Assembly (NCBI GenBank): GCA_946807835.1
Contig: OX327683.1
Span: 34,221,001-34,285,000 of the forward strand
Origin: Ailanthus altissimus
Lineage: Eukaryota > Streptophyta > Magnoliopsida > Sapindales > Simaroubaceae
Direction: 5' to 3'
Length of the DNA stretch: 64,000 bases
Shown in pieces: positions 13,390 to 24,396 of this stretch. The stretch's first letter is position 1, and each line of letters begins with the position of its first letter. The translations under genes were made by a program, and so were the position numbers. Below the pieces are notes generated by a model. It saw only the letters and a list, made by a program, of their open reading frames with translations. It did not search any database and was not told where the DNA came from.

Positions 13390-16300
13390 ATGGCTGCCAA
13401 TTTCTGGGCATCCTCTCATTAGTACGTTTCAGCTTTTAATCTCATCCAATTTGGCACATGAATAATTCCTTACTTGATTGCTACATATTGATTTTGTTTA
13501 CTTTTTTTTTTTTTGGTGGTTGTTGTTTGTTGGTATTTTTAATTGATGGTGGTTTTTGTGAATTCAGCAAACAGCTTCAGGACCAAGAAGAAGTAGATGT
13601 GGTGCAAGCTCTTGACAGAGAAAAGGGCATCACTCTTGAAGATTTTAAGCTCATTAAGATGCAGATGTCCAGTTGTATATGCTCCTCTTATTCTTGTTCT
13701 TTCATTGAATATTATGTTTCTAATTTAATGCCTTTTTATCTGGATTTGTACCCAATTCACTTATTTTCTGGTTTTATACCAAAATTTTAGCTTTTAGTTT
13801 TTTGCTTTTTTTTTTAAAAAAAAAAAACAATTAATTGCTCGTTCTCACTATTGAAAATTGTATGTTTGATTAATTGGTGGAAGTTGCAATGCTGCTTATT
13901 TGGAGATAAAAACGTTGAGCACTAAGAGTAGTCAATTTTATTGGAGTAAGCATGTCATGGTATTTAATAAGTGAAATATGCTATCATAGGAATATTCCAT
14001 GTAAAATCACTACAAGTTTTTTGAGTTCGCTGGTTATATTTTCCTCAACTATGGTAAAGCTTATTTGTTTGTGATTTTTCATATCTTCATAACTTGTATA
14101 ATCTGTTAATCTTGTTTCCTTTTCCCCTTTCAGATATATCAAAATTGGCTCAACATGTAAAAGTGAGGCAAAGGTTTGACTTCCTTCTCCTGATGTTTTA
14201 AATACTTTTTGCTAATCTCGTACTTCAACTGGATGTTGAAAATTTCTGGGAAAGGGGAAAATTAGATATGCAGAAAATCTGTTTCCTTGCTAATGTGGAA
14301 AATATAAGGGCAAAAAAAAAGAACTGTTGTGGAATATTGCAATGAAATTCTTGTTTCGTAAACTTTTTGTTTAAAAATTGTGATGGTATTGATAATTCTG
14401 CTTTCTCATTTTTTAAAAAGTTGATATGATAAAAATACTCTCCTTAAACTTTCCCTAATTTCAATGATGTCTAATATACCCGTCAATCTTTCAGGGTTGT
14501 AGCCACTGCAGTGACATATATGAGACGTTTTTTCACCAGGTATGTTACATGATCTTCTGATGGTGAGAAAAAAGTGCACATTTCGCAACCAGAAACTTGT
14601 GTCTCATGCATTAACAATTATATTTATCGTTTATCATTCCTAAACTTTATGCATTGTGGTTACATTCATACATGCACTTGAGTTTTGGAGAATTTTTTTG
14701 AGTATTTTTCCAAGTTGAAGCATATTTAGACATAGTTTGAAGCCCAAATGGGGATTAAACTTGCTAACCATAACTTCTCTTTGTATTTTTAGAAAGAGTA
14801 TGACAGAATATGATCCACATCTCGTTGCTCCAACCTGCTTGTACTTGGCATCAAAAGCAGAAGAAAGCACAGTGCAGGCGCGACTTCTTGTGTTTTACAT
14901 CAAAAAAATATGTAATTACTTGTTGGACCTGATAGACTGCCTTCGTATTTCCATCAAATATGGTTGCTTGGTTTCTATCTTATGTGACAAGTGCTGATAA
15001 CCCGCCACTTTTGATTCGCAGATTCTGATGAAAAATACCGTTATGAAGTCAAAGATATACTTGAAATGGAAATGAAGATTTTGGAAGCTCTCAACTACTA
15101 TTTAGTTGTATTCCATCCTTACCGTTCGCTTGTGCAGTAAGCATTCTAGTTTGATTTACTTTTCAATTAATTGCTTGCATGAGTTAATACTTCTACGGAC
15201 GAGTGATAAGAAGTAGAGAAAGGATGAATGTTTTTTCCTGAAAAACTCTTTTGTTCTTTTGTCGTATAAATTTACTGTAATGCTCTGGGCTTTACTAAGG
15301 TATCTCTGTTAAGTTCAAGGGAGGTCGTTGATGGTCTTTGAAACCATACCAGTGATTTTCTAGGTAACCCCAAGGGAGGTGTATGGTATTTAACCTTAAT
15401 ACCAATAATGTTATTTGGGGGTCTAATAGAAAATTTTGTCATTCTTTGGTTCTGTTTAACTGTTTTCTAAAGGGACATCTTAATTGATGACAATTTATCT
15501 TCTCATTTTATCTTGGTAGGTTTTTGCAGGATGCTGGCATGAATGATATAAATACGACTCAGTTATCTTGGTAAGAGTCTAAGATAACCTTTCTAAGTTA
15601 TTTCTGGGACCACGAAATGCATGTCAACACTCTTTTCTTCTTTCTTGATCTTGGTATATCTGCATTTCTTTGTTTGTTTGTTTTTTTTTTTTTTTTGCTT
15701 TTATTTTTTTTTCTAGAAGAGCAGTTTTCGACAGTTTACCTTAAAATGGTATCAATTGCATGTCTCTCAGATTTGATGGATCAAACTAGGTCTTCAGATG
15801 GACTAAAACTCCCAATATAATCTTAATGAAACCATATCTTCTACTTAGAATGAAAGAAAGGAAATGGTGATAATGAGAGAAAAAGGTGTGATATGTCTTT
15901 GTCTTTGGGATTTTAGTTAAGGCTTGCAAATAACTATATTTGTTGGCATCACATGTTACCTCTGGGCAGAGGGTATTTACACAGACATGCTACACCATCT
16001 ATTTCAGTTGGGCTAGGTTCTGGTTTAAATTGTCAGCATGTGTCTGATTCTCCTATTTTGAGATCCAATGATCAGGCAATCTGATCAGTAATTAATTAAA
16101 TTGATCTATTGCATTGTATGAAGCAATGCCTGATTAGAGGAGTGACCTGAGAAAATCCAATTTTATGCATTTTGTTCAGATTGCACATAAATTATCATGC
16201 CATTAACATTGAACTATTGTTCAGTCATTACCCAGAGGACTTCTGTCACCATTTTTTTTTTCTTTTTGTGAGACACTGAGAAGAAACTTCTTGAGGTAGA

Positions 16301-17533
16301 ATTTGAGTATAGGTGGGTTTTAAAATTGTTTATATCTGAATTTCTTACTCTAGGGAAATGAAAGAAGTAGTTGGACAATAACGTCTCAGCTTGAAAAGAT
16401 GTATGCTAGTTTTCTAAGCTCTTCAAACTTGGATGTGGGTTTGGTTACTCAAATTATAAAATGGTTAGTTTATTAGAACTCTGTTAAAACTATTGATTGA
16501 TTCATCTCCGACAAATACTTAGGGCTAGCTTGTTCAGCCTTTCTGTGACTAAAGAAATTCATTTCAATAATGACAACTGGACATAATCTGTTGATTCAGT
16601 GTTTTAGACCTGTTTATTGGTGCTTTTTCTTTCCCCTTGTTCCGATGTCTTTCCTTATGCCAGCATTTAATTTTGTCTTTTTTTCTTGTATCAGACTTTT
16701 TTGGGTTTCATTTTAAAGAACACAAGATGCACTAACTATGGCATATTGATACACAGGGGACTTGTGAATGACACATATAAGATGGACCTTATTCTTGTAC
16801 ATCCTCCACATCTGATTGCTTTGGCTTGCATATACATTGCCAGTGTATATAGAGAAAAAGATAACACTGCATGGTTTGAAGAGCTTCGTGTGGATATGAA
16901 TGTGGTGAGTTCCTTGAGCTAAAACTTTTTTTTTCTTTTCACTGAATTATTACCATTAACATAAATGGTAGTCCGTTAATGTTGGATTTTGATGCTTGCA
17001 TCTCTCTGATATTATTCATGTTCATTGACCTCTTTTTGGTGTTTCTGATCTTAAGAAGACGAAGAAAATGAAAACAAACACACCCACACAATTGCATAGA
17101 AATAATGTTCTTTTATAAACTACAGCAAATATACAAGGCATAGTCTTTTCTAAGGCTCCATACAACGTATAGTATGACATGCTTCTGTACTTTATTTAAA
17201 TATTCAAAAGAATGAAAAATAATTTGAAATTTGGATTGCACATTGGGGCAATGCTATGTCTATTCTAAACCAGAAAATGATGAACACTGGTCTTCATTAA
17301 ACATAGTCATCCATGACTGCTGCCTTGAAATTCTGTTGAGATTACAGTTACAGTTTATCATTCATTACATGTATGAGGGAGCAATTTTTCTGTATTTTGA
17401 ACTAATATACATTGCATATTTTTGCCAGGTGAAAAATATCTCAATGGAGATCCTAGATTTTTATGAAAACCAAAGAATGATCACAGAGGAGAAAATAAAT
17501 ACTGCCTTTGGCAAACTGGCTTTGAAGCCTTAA
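13390..17533 (+). CDS. CYCC1: Cyclin C, Mediator kinase-module subunit
   Basis: There are nine exons: 13390-13421, 13568-13674, 14134-14173, 14495-14539, 14793-14911, 15022-15136, 15520-15570, 16757-16904 and 17429-17533. They join in frame to 253 aa, the length of Arabidopsis cyclin C. The N-terminus MAANFWASSHYKQL and the stretches KVRQRVVATAVTYMRR, CLYLASKAEES, EALNYYLVVFHPYRSL, WGLVNDTYKMDLIL and NISMEILDFYENQRMITEEK are near-diagnostic. The two cyclin folds span about residues 40-140 and 150-245. By family, it partners CDK8 (CDKE1 in plants) with MED12 and MED13 in the nucleus to modulate RNA polymerase II transcription. The exon 2 donor is chosen at 13675, giving MSSYISKL; a donor at 13672 would also stay in frame but shortens the protein by one residue. 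Every intron is GT-AG. Confidence 0.96.
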
Positions 17534-18843
17534 ATTGCTAGGTGAATCTACCACTTGCTAGAAAATCATGTTACTATTCTTTCTTGTATCCTAAACATAG
17601 TCACTTATCAAGTATGAGCAGCAAGTAGAAAATTGTCATGGTGTAACACACCAGTAAAATTTTAGCCTTGATTCTCTAACCCGTTAGGCATAGCTATGTG
17701 GTCTGCACTTACTACATATGACACTTTCGGTTAGACAACCACGTCTTATAGGAGATGCAGTTAATGTTATAAAATTTATCAAAGAACCTTTTATCAATTT
17801 GTACTGTGGCTTCTTTGTCTCTCTTTTTCCCTTTCTAACTAGAGCATTGTGATGGATGTCGGTCACACTCGTTACGTTGATTAAATATAAGATGATATAC
17901 AAAGACTCTATTCACATACAAATAAACATGATTTTCGCCAATATTTCCTGCTTTATTCAAAAGGGATTTACTTATATCAGTCAACATCAAACCCTCTCAT
18001 TAGTAGGTATAACTGTGTCAAATACCAATTAATGCAGATGAATTGTTATGAAAAATCAGAATGGAACTTTATATTGTATGAGACGTCAATGTCTTATGAG
18101 GAACAATGGTTTTGATTTGACCACTAGTACTCCAAACAATTGCAAAATAAGCTTCCTATGGAAATACTGGTAACATGAATTGCACGGGTCATTGCCATTG
18201 CAAATTCACAAATCAAAATCTTTTAATAGGGTAAAAATGTGCTATATTGTGTAGCTATATTTTCATTCAACACATTGTGCCGAGTACTTGGGGGTGCACT
18301 AAGTTGCAAATTCCCCATCTTTGGCAGATCTAATATTCTAATTTCATTTTATAAAGGTCCAATGGCTGTTATTTCAAATCTACTTCGAGGACACACCAGT
18401 TCCTTTATTTTCCTCTTCACCTCCAAGTCATCGGACAGCATTATATCAGATGATAACATCTTCCTAAAAATTTGGAACACATTCTGAATTTGCAGTGGAT
18501 AATAACATAGACAAAACACAAGTCAATTGCCAAATAGATCTTGCATCTGATTTGATGCTGACATTCCAGCAAGAACATTAAGATCTAGGTGCGGCAGTGA
18601 CACAGCATATGTGCAGGCATCTACCTCTTATCCTTTGTATTTAATAGGGCCTTCCCATGGTTACAACCTGAGATTAACTCTCGCACGATAGCCTTTTTAT
18701 GATTGACATATGAAGATTAACACTCTAATAAATGAGAACATGAAAATAGGCTTTTCTCAGTAATAGAGCATATGTTCATCCTCCCATCTTGAATGCTTTA
18801 ATAGTGGATTGTTGAAGAATTCCAATTTCTCCATTTACTTCTG
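17534..18843. other. Intergenic between convergent genes
   Basis: The left part should hold the cyclin C 3' untranslated region and the right part that of the minus-strand His-rich protein gene, because the two genes converge here. I see no further exon, RNA gene or repeat. Confidence 0.6.
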
Positions 18844-19908
18844 CTATTTCTTTTTAGTCTGCTTCTTCGCTGTAACAAGAGCAGCGATAATCAGAAACAA
18901 AATTTCTAAGTACATGGAGATGAAAACGAAGTAAAAACTACTAACCTAATTTTCTCTTAGCTTCAGATTTTGCAAAGAACTCTCTCCATTCATCAGTTAG
19001 AACAAAGATTGGGCCATCATCATCTTTCTCTATCTCTTGTAATCCCTCGTACTCCTGCTCTTGCAACATCCTGTTTCAACAACCAAGACAAGAAATAATA
19101 TGATGCTTTCTCTGCACCTTACATGTGAGAAAATTAAACCTTTTGCTTTATGAAACTAAACGGAATTTGAGTTTAGTAGGCCTATTGTTTTTAATACTCG
19201 ATATTCATAATCAATCAGCTACATCGAGTGTAAGCTTGCATTTCTGGCTCCCAAAAACTAAACGAACCAATAGTTCATTACATCCAATTGCTCAATAAGA
19301 GCTATATAACTAACACTGGCTCTATATAATTGATGGGAAGCTAATATCAACCATAAAAACAAATAAAGAAGTCCCACAAATACTGCTCAGCATTGGCCAA
19401 ATTGACTTCAAAAGTAATTAAATGTAATATGATGGAGTTAGCGTGCTTAGATGATCAACACAGTACCAGAGTGCCTAGGTTTTCTTTTATAAAAAACCCA
19501 GAAAGAGAGAACGAGTAAAATATCAAAAACAGAAAAAGAATTACAGAAGCAAAGTTGAAACAAGAGCTACTGAGTGCCGTGATCAGCAGCACCTTCGAAA
19601 TGGGTAGCCTCGGCTTCCACGTTGAATATGCTTTGCAACGGAGCAGCACCGACAAGTTGCGGATTCTGCGTAGCAACAGGAGCAAAAGTAGCGTTTATAT
19701 GGCCATGGCAATTTAAGTGGTGGTGATGATAATGATTGTGGTAAGGGCAGAGGAACAAGTGATGGTGGTGGAGAAAGAGAATCAAGGGATAATGATGGTG
19801 GTGAAAATGATGATGAGCTGGACGGGAAGACAAGCATGATGTCCATTGGCATGCACATGCTCTGCTTCTGCTTGACGGCCTTGAACTGGAAGGCCCCTCC
19901 ATTGCCAT
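18844..19908 (-). CDS. Small His-rich protein with conserved plant tail
   Basis: There are three exons on the minus strand, 19908-19571, 19070-18946 and 18869-18844, giving 162 aa. The N-terminal exon encodes MAMEGPSSSR and then a segment, about residues 33-70, with several runs of 3-4 His broken by Tyr, Leu and Pro. The C-terminal 50 residues (MLQEQEYEGLQEIEKDDDGP, then IFVLTDEWREFFAKSEAKRK and a Lys-rich end AKKQTKKK) resemble a family of small plant proteins of unknown function, as far as I can recall. The Lys-rich end could act as a nuclear localisation signal. The splice junctions keep the frame. The His-rich exon comes from a TGG/ATG-type low-complexity tract, so its exact translation is less certain than the tail. 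The start is the first ATG in frame, with repeat DNA beginning about 15 bases upstream. Confidence 0.78.
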
Positions 19909-19921
19909 CAATAACGCAACT

Positions 19922-20705
19922 GTAGGGGTGGTAAAATTTTCACTAACTCGTTAAAATCTACTAGTATTGTATTAAAAATAATTTGGTAGGATTTGAATTA
20001 AATTTAGTATGATTTTAATATATAAAAATAAAATTTGCAATAAATTTAAGATAGATATAAATTTAATAAAAAATCAATGAATATCCAATGAATATTGTAA
20101 ATACTATATTTTTTAAATTTTTTAGAGAAAGAAAAAAAAGAAATATACTACATATTATATATTAAATGCGCTTAGCATTCGTGTTAGGACTAGAAATCAA
20201 ATTGTGCATTTAATATGAACTCTTAATACGTGTACTAAACATTAAGCGTACAACGTTACATGATTAGCATGTACTTTTAGTATGTGTGTTAAGCACTAAG
20301 CCCTTAACGTTATAGGTTTAGCGTGCACTCCTAACACGTGTGCTAAGTGTTAGGAGTACAATGTTACACGCTCAGCATGCGCTTCTAACACTCGTGTTAA
20401 GCACTAAGTGCATAATATTGTGCATTTAAAATGCGCTCTTAGCACATATACTAAGTGTTAAGAGTGAAACGTTACGAGTTTAGCGTGCACTCCTAATACT
20501 CGTATGATAAGCATTATGTACTAATTATTAAACTCATTTAAAATCTATAAATAACTTGTTATAAATTTGATAATAAATACATATCTGCAACTAATTTAAA
20601 AAAAAAATTGATATTTTATTTTTAAAATTGATACAATTACGAGTTTAAAAATATACGTTCTAAACTCGATTAGCTATTATTTTTAAACAAACATCTTTGA
20701 CCCTA
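19922..20705. mobile_element. Possible hAT-like remnant around a minisatellite
   Basis: It begins TAGGGGTGGTAAAA at 19923, a sequence typical of plant hAT-type termini, and a degenerate opposite end (TTTGACCCTA) occurs near 20700. No 8-bp target duplication is apparent and no transposase frame exists. It encloses the 54-bp tandem array. The call rests on one good end and one poor one. Confidence 0.25.
20160..20525. repeat. 54-bp minisatellite, about 6.5 copies
   Basis: Diverged units begin at 20212, 20266, 20320, 20374, 20428 and 20482, an exact 54-base spacing, with a shorter partial unit from about 20164. Each unit carries an imperfect palindrome of the type CCTAACACGTGTGCTAAGTG followed by TTAGG, so single strands could fold into serial hairpins. 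The array is richer in G+C than its flanks and has no long open frame. Confidence 0.85.
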
Positions 20706-23700
20706 ATATTCTATTTTGCATTCACGGACCAAATATAAGCCCCAATTTCTCCATCCCACACAAGTCTAAACCCAACCTCTCATTATTTTGTGGCTCAAAT
20801 TTGGGCCAGTACATGACCTACGAGCTTATCTATTTTAATTAGTGTCAAATTTTGTCTCATAAAATTATTTTTAAAATATAATACAAGATATTTTTTTTTA
20901 AATAATATATCAATGTCTCCGAGACTTCAAAAAAAAAAAAAAAAGAGTAACAATATCATGCTTGCAGATAAATCAAATTAATATTTTGAATTTATTATTT
21001 TATTGTACACATAAGTATGACTATTTCTTTTTATTTTATAATTAAACCTACAACAAAATTTTCCTCTTCAATTATTGTTTGTCGAAGAAAAATATTAACC
21101 AACGAAATGAGAAAAGTGATTAATATCGATTTTTAAAATATTAACCTACAGTATATTGTTTTTAATTGCATGATTTTCTTCTCGATCAATTAAGAAAATG
21201 GTGTAAATTTGTCCAAACAAACGAAAAAAAAGGTAAATTAATCACAACCAAAAACAATTTTGAGCATCGGCAATGCGCTTCCCTGGCCTAACTTCAACTA
21301 ATTCAATCGACCTCTACTAATGAACGTTTGACGTAGCATGATATAATTGTTGAATTGAGCCATAACTTGCTTTTTGTTGGCAACTTTAGTGAACTCTCAA
21401 TCTTCAACGACATGGTAGATGTTGCATCCCCAAACAAAAAGATAACTAAGGGGAAAAAAATCAAACAAAAACAATTTTGGCAAATTACAAGAGACGAGAC
21501 TTGAGAAAAATTATCGCTACCCTCGAAGTTTTTTTTTTTACATATATATTTATAAAAAAAATAAAATTATTAATTATTTTTTAAAATATTTAAAAATGGT
21601 ATAAAAGTTATTAATTCTCCCTCTAAAAAAAATAATAGTTTTAAAAAAATTTCCAAAAAAAAAGTAACACAAGAGTTTTTCTTTTAATACTTAATGGAGT
21701 GATATGATACGGGATGTGAAAATCCCTGCCGCTCAGAAATTCCTGCCCAAATCAATGTCATTGGCCCATTTTCAAACAATCATAACTTCACTTTGCCTTT
21801 CCTCCTTTTCGGATCCTCCAATCTCCACTTTCATAATGAATAATAATGACGTAATATATATATATATTTATATAATTCCTAAAGTATGTATCAAGACATT
21901 AAATTCTAAGATATGAATGAATGTATCAAGACATAGCTTTGCTTTTCGATTGCACCTAACCTGCAATTCATAGCATTATATTCATTAGATGATCGTTCTC
22001 TACTCTTTACAGCTTCATGCTCATTATGAAAGAGTAGGCCCGCCAAAGGCGACGATGTCCACGGCCGACTAATTTCTTCTACTCCGTCTTCTATTGCTTA
22101 TTTATGATTCATCAAAGACAAAACCTACCGTTCCCCTTTTTAAATTATTAAAATCAAATATCTGCTCGACACGCCTTTCACAATATCATAATCGGGTTTT
22201 GGCGATTTCGGAGTAGGAGCTTTCCGTGACTTCAACTTACGTTTTCATTGGCCCATCTTAATGCCTACTGAATACACTCCATTCAATTTGCAATTAATGT
22301 ATCGTTTTTTTTTTCCCTTTGAAAATGGAATCATGTTCGCATATTCTCGGACTCGGAGTCTTGGCTTTTGGGTTTGCACAATGGTCAAGGACGAGGGCGG
22401 ATCCATCCAGCATAGAGCACAGGGCATAGGGCAAGTGGGAGAATGACTGGATTTGGATTATTTTGTTTGTAAAAATTCCATTTTCATGCATGTTGTCAAT
22501 AAACACAGTCCCTCTTTTTTCTTTGACTCATTTTTCATCACATTTTTTTTAATCAATGTAATAAATTTGATGAATTCATTGATATTATATTAAAATACTA
22601 TTGATATAAAATTAAATAATTATTAGAACGTTGTATAAATAGAATTATTGAGGAACATCATTAAAAATTACTGTAACATTGCACAAATAAAATTATTAAT
22701 ATCTGCTAAAATCTAATCTTTTTATCTTTAGAGATTCAATATAACTCTTATTAATAAAATATTTTTACAGTTGAGATTATTATTCTTATTAAGAACAAAA
22801 AATTATACTCTTTTATTATATAAAAGGAACAAAATTACTCTCGTATATAAAAAAAATAAAAATAACTCTCACGTACAAAAAATAATATCACAAAATACAC
22901 CACTACATAATTATCTACTTTAAAAAGTACAAGATAATCTTCAAATTTTAAAATGTCAAAATCAATTGCTTTAGGAAATGGAACCCAATCTCCCTCTATT
23001 ATTATGTACTATTATATCGTGAAAAGTAGTTCTTTGATGTACTAAAAATATAGTACACTTTTAATTATACGAGAGCATAACACAGACATAGCTTAGATTA
23101 TTTAGTTTATTCAAATCCTAATTGATTTTCTCTTAAATTTATGTAGAATTCAATTTATGGATGAAAAACTATTATAAAATATTTGTATTAACTAGGCAAT
23201 GATAAAGAGTTAACGATATATTTATTTGTATTTTAATAAAAATTTATAGTTTAATTATTCACTTAAAAAAATAAAAATTTAACTATAAAAAGAGTCTTAT
23301 CTAAGTCTAAGAATAGATTAAAAAAAGTACACAGGGTTGATCCGGAACTTATGGTGGTGGGTTGGTAACATGTATCACTCACTCCCCTACCCACACGTAT
23401 TTTCCAAAATGGGTCCCAGTGGTTTGGTGCTTTTTACCAACTTTTCAAAGTCCAAATCCAATGTTCATTTCGCAACCAAATCAAATCCAAAACCAAAAGC
23501 CAACTTTTCTGCTGCTACTTCCGCACGTGTATGTTGTATTAAATCGTAATTAAAAAAAAAAAAAGAAAATTTAGCGCAGACGAGGAGGAACTTGGAAGGA
23601 ACGAAGAGCCGAAGATAATGAAATTGAACGGAACGATCTATTTAAAGAAAGAAGAAAATAATAACAGAGCAGCACCAGAAAAGCAAAGGAGAAAGGACTA

Positions 23701-24396
23701 AGGACCCGTAATCGGGGAAGGGACGCGAGGAACTTTTGTGCGGTCTTGGTCCCGTACAGAATACAGATACAGAGCCACCCTTCCCGTGGAGTCAGATGGG
23801 TCCGACTTTTTGAAATTCGAGGTTGACTTAACGAGGAATTAATTAATTTTATTTTTATTTCCTTGGAAGTGAAAATTCGGTGTCATAAATAAATGAAACC
23901 AAATTACATTACAAAGGAAGGAAAAAAGATCATCCGGTATCCACACATTCCAATAATCGACGGCAGCCCTACGTTTCTCTTCTTAGCCCCTCGCTTCATC
24001 TCTGCCTCTTTTTCTTTCTACTATTAGTTCTCTCTTATTCACATCTCTGTTCTCCTCTCTTTTTCTTCTTCTTCTTCATCTGGGGCTGTTGTCTTGGATT
24101 TTTTTTTTTCCGTTTTTCTTTTCATTTTGTACCTCAAAATTTCAAACTTTCTCATTGATTCATTGCAAGTTTGAGATTTTAGTTTATCTGGGTACCTCGG
24201 ATTTTTCTATATTCTTGTTGAATTCATTTCCAATTTTTTTTTTTTTGGTGCTCCAGAAGCCATTTCTTGAGTGTGTTAGAATCTTATTATCCGATCAATA
24301 TTGAAGTCTTTATTACTTGTTAGGCTAGTTTTTGATTGATTTGGTGTGATTTGTAATCCGGGTCGGTTGTGTTTGTGGGACTTGCTGTGTCTGTCA
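20706..24396. promoter_or_regulatory. Upstream region and leader of GCH1
   Basis: I see no gene here. A perfect G-box CACGTG lies at 23524-23529, about 870 bases upstream of the GCH1 start. A pyrimidine-rich stretch with CTT repeats at about 23990-24085 is typical of a plant 5' leader, so transcription of GCH1 probably begins around there. The rest, 20.7-23.3 kb, is AT-rich spacer. Promoter element positions are inferred from sequence only. Confidence 0.35.

Noticed and set aside
13671..13674. Alternative exon 2 donor of cyclin C at 13672
   Set aside because: It keeps frame but deletes one residue that related cyclin C proteins have; the GTATAT donor at 13675 gives the full 253 residues.
20160..20525. 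CRISPR-like array of palindromic repeats
   Set aside because: The units are contiguous 54-bp tandem copies with no unique spacers, and this is a plant nuclear genome; it is a minisatellite.
24089..24304. Open frame of 71 codons ahead of GCH1
   Set aside because: It is a Phe/Leu-rich translation of the pyrimidine-rich leader, with no similarity to anything and no good start context.
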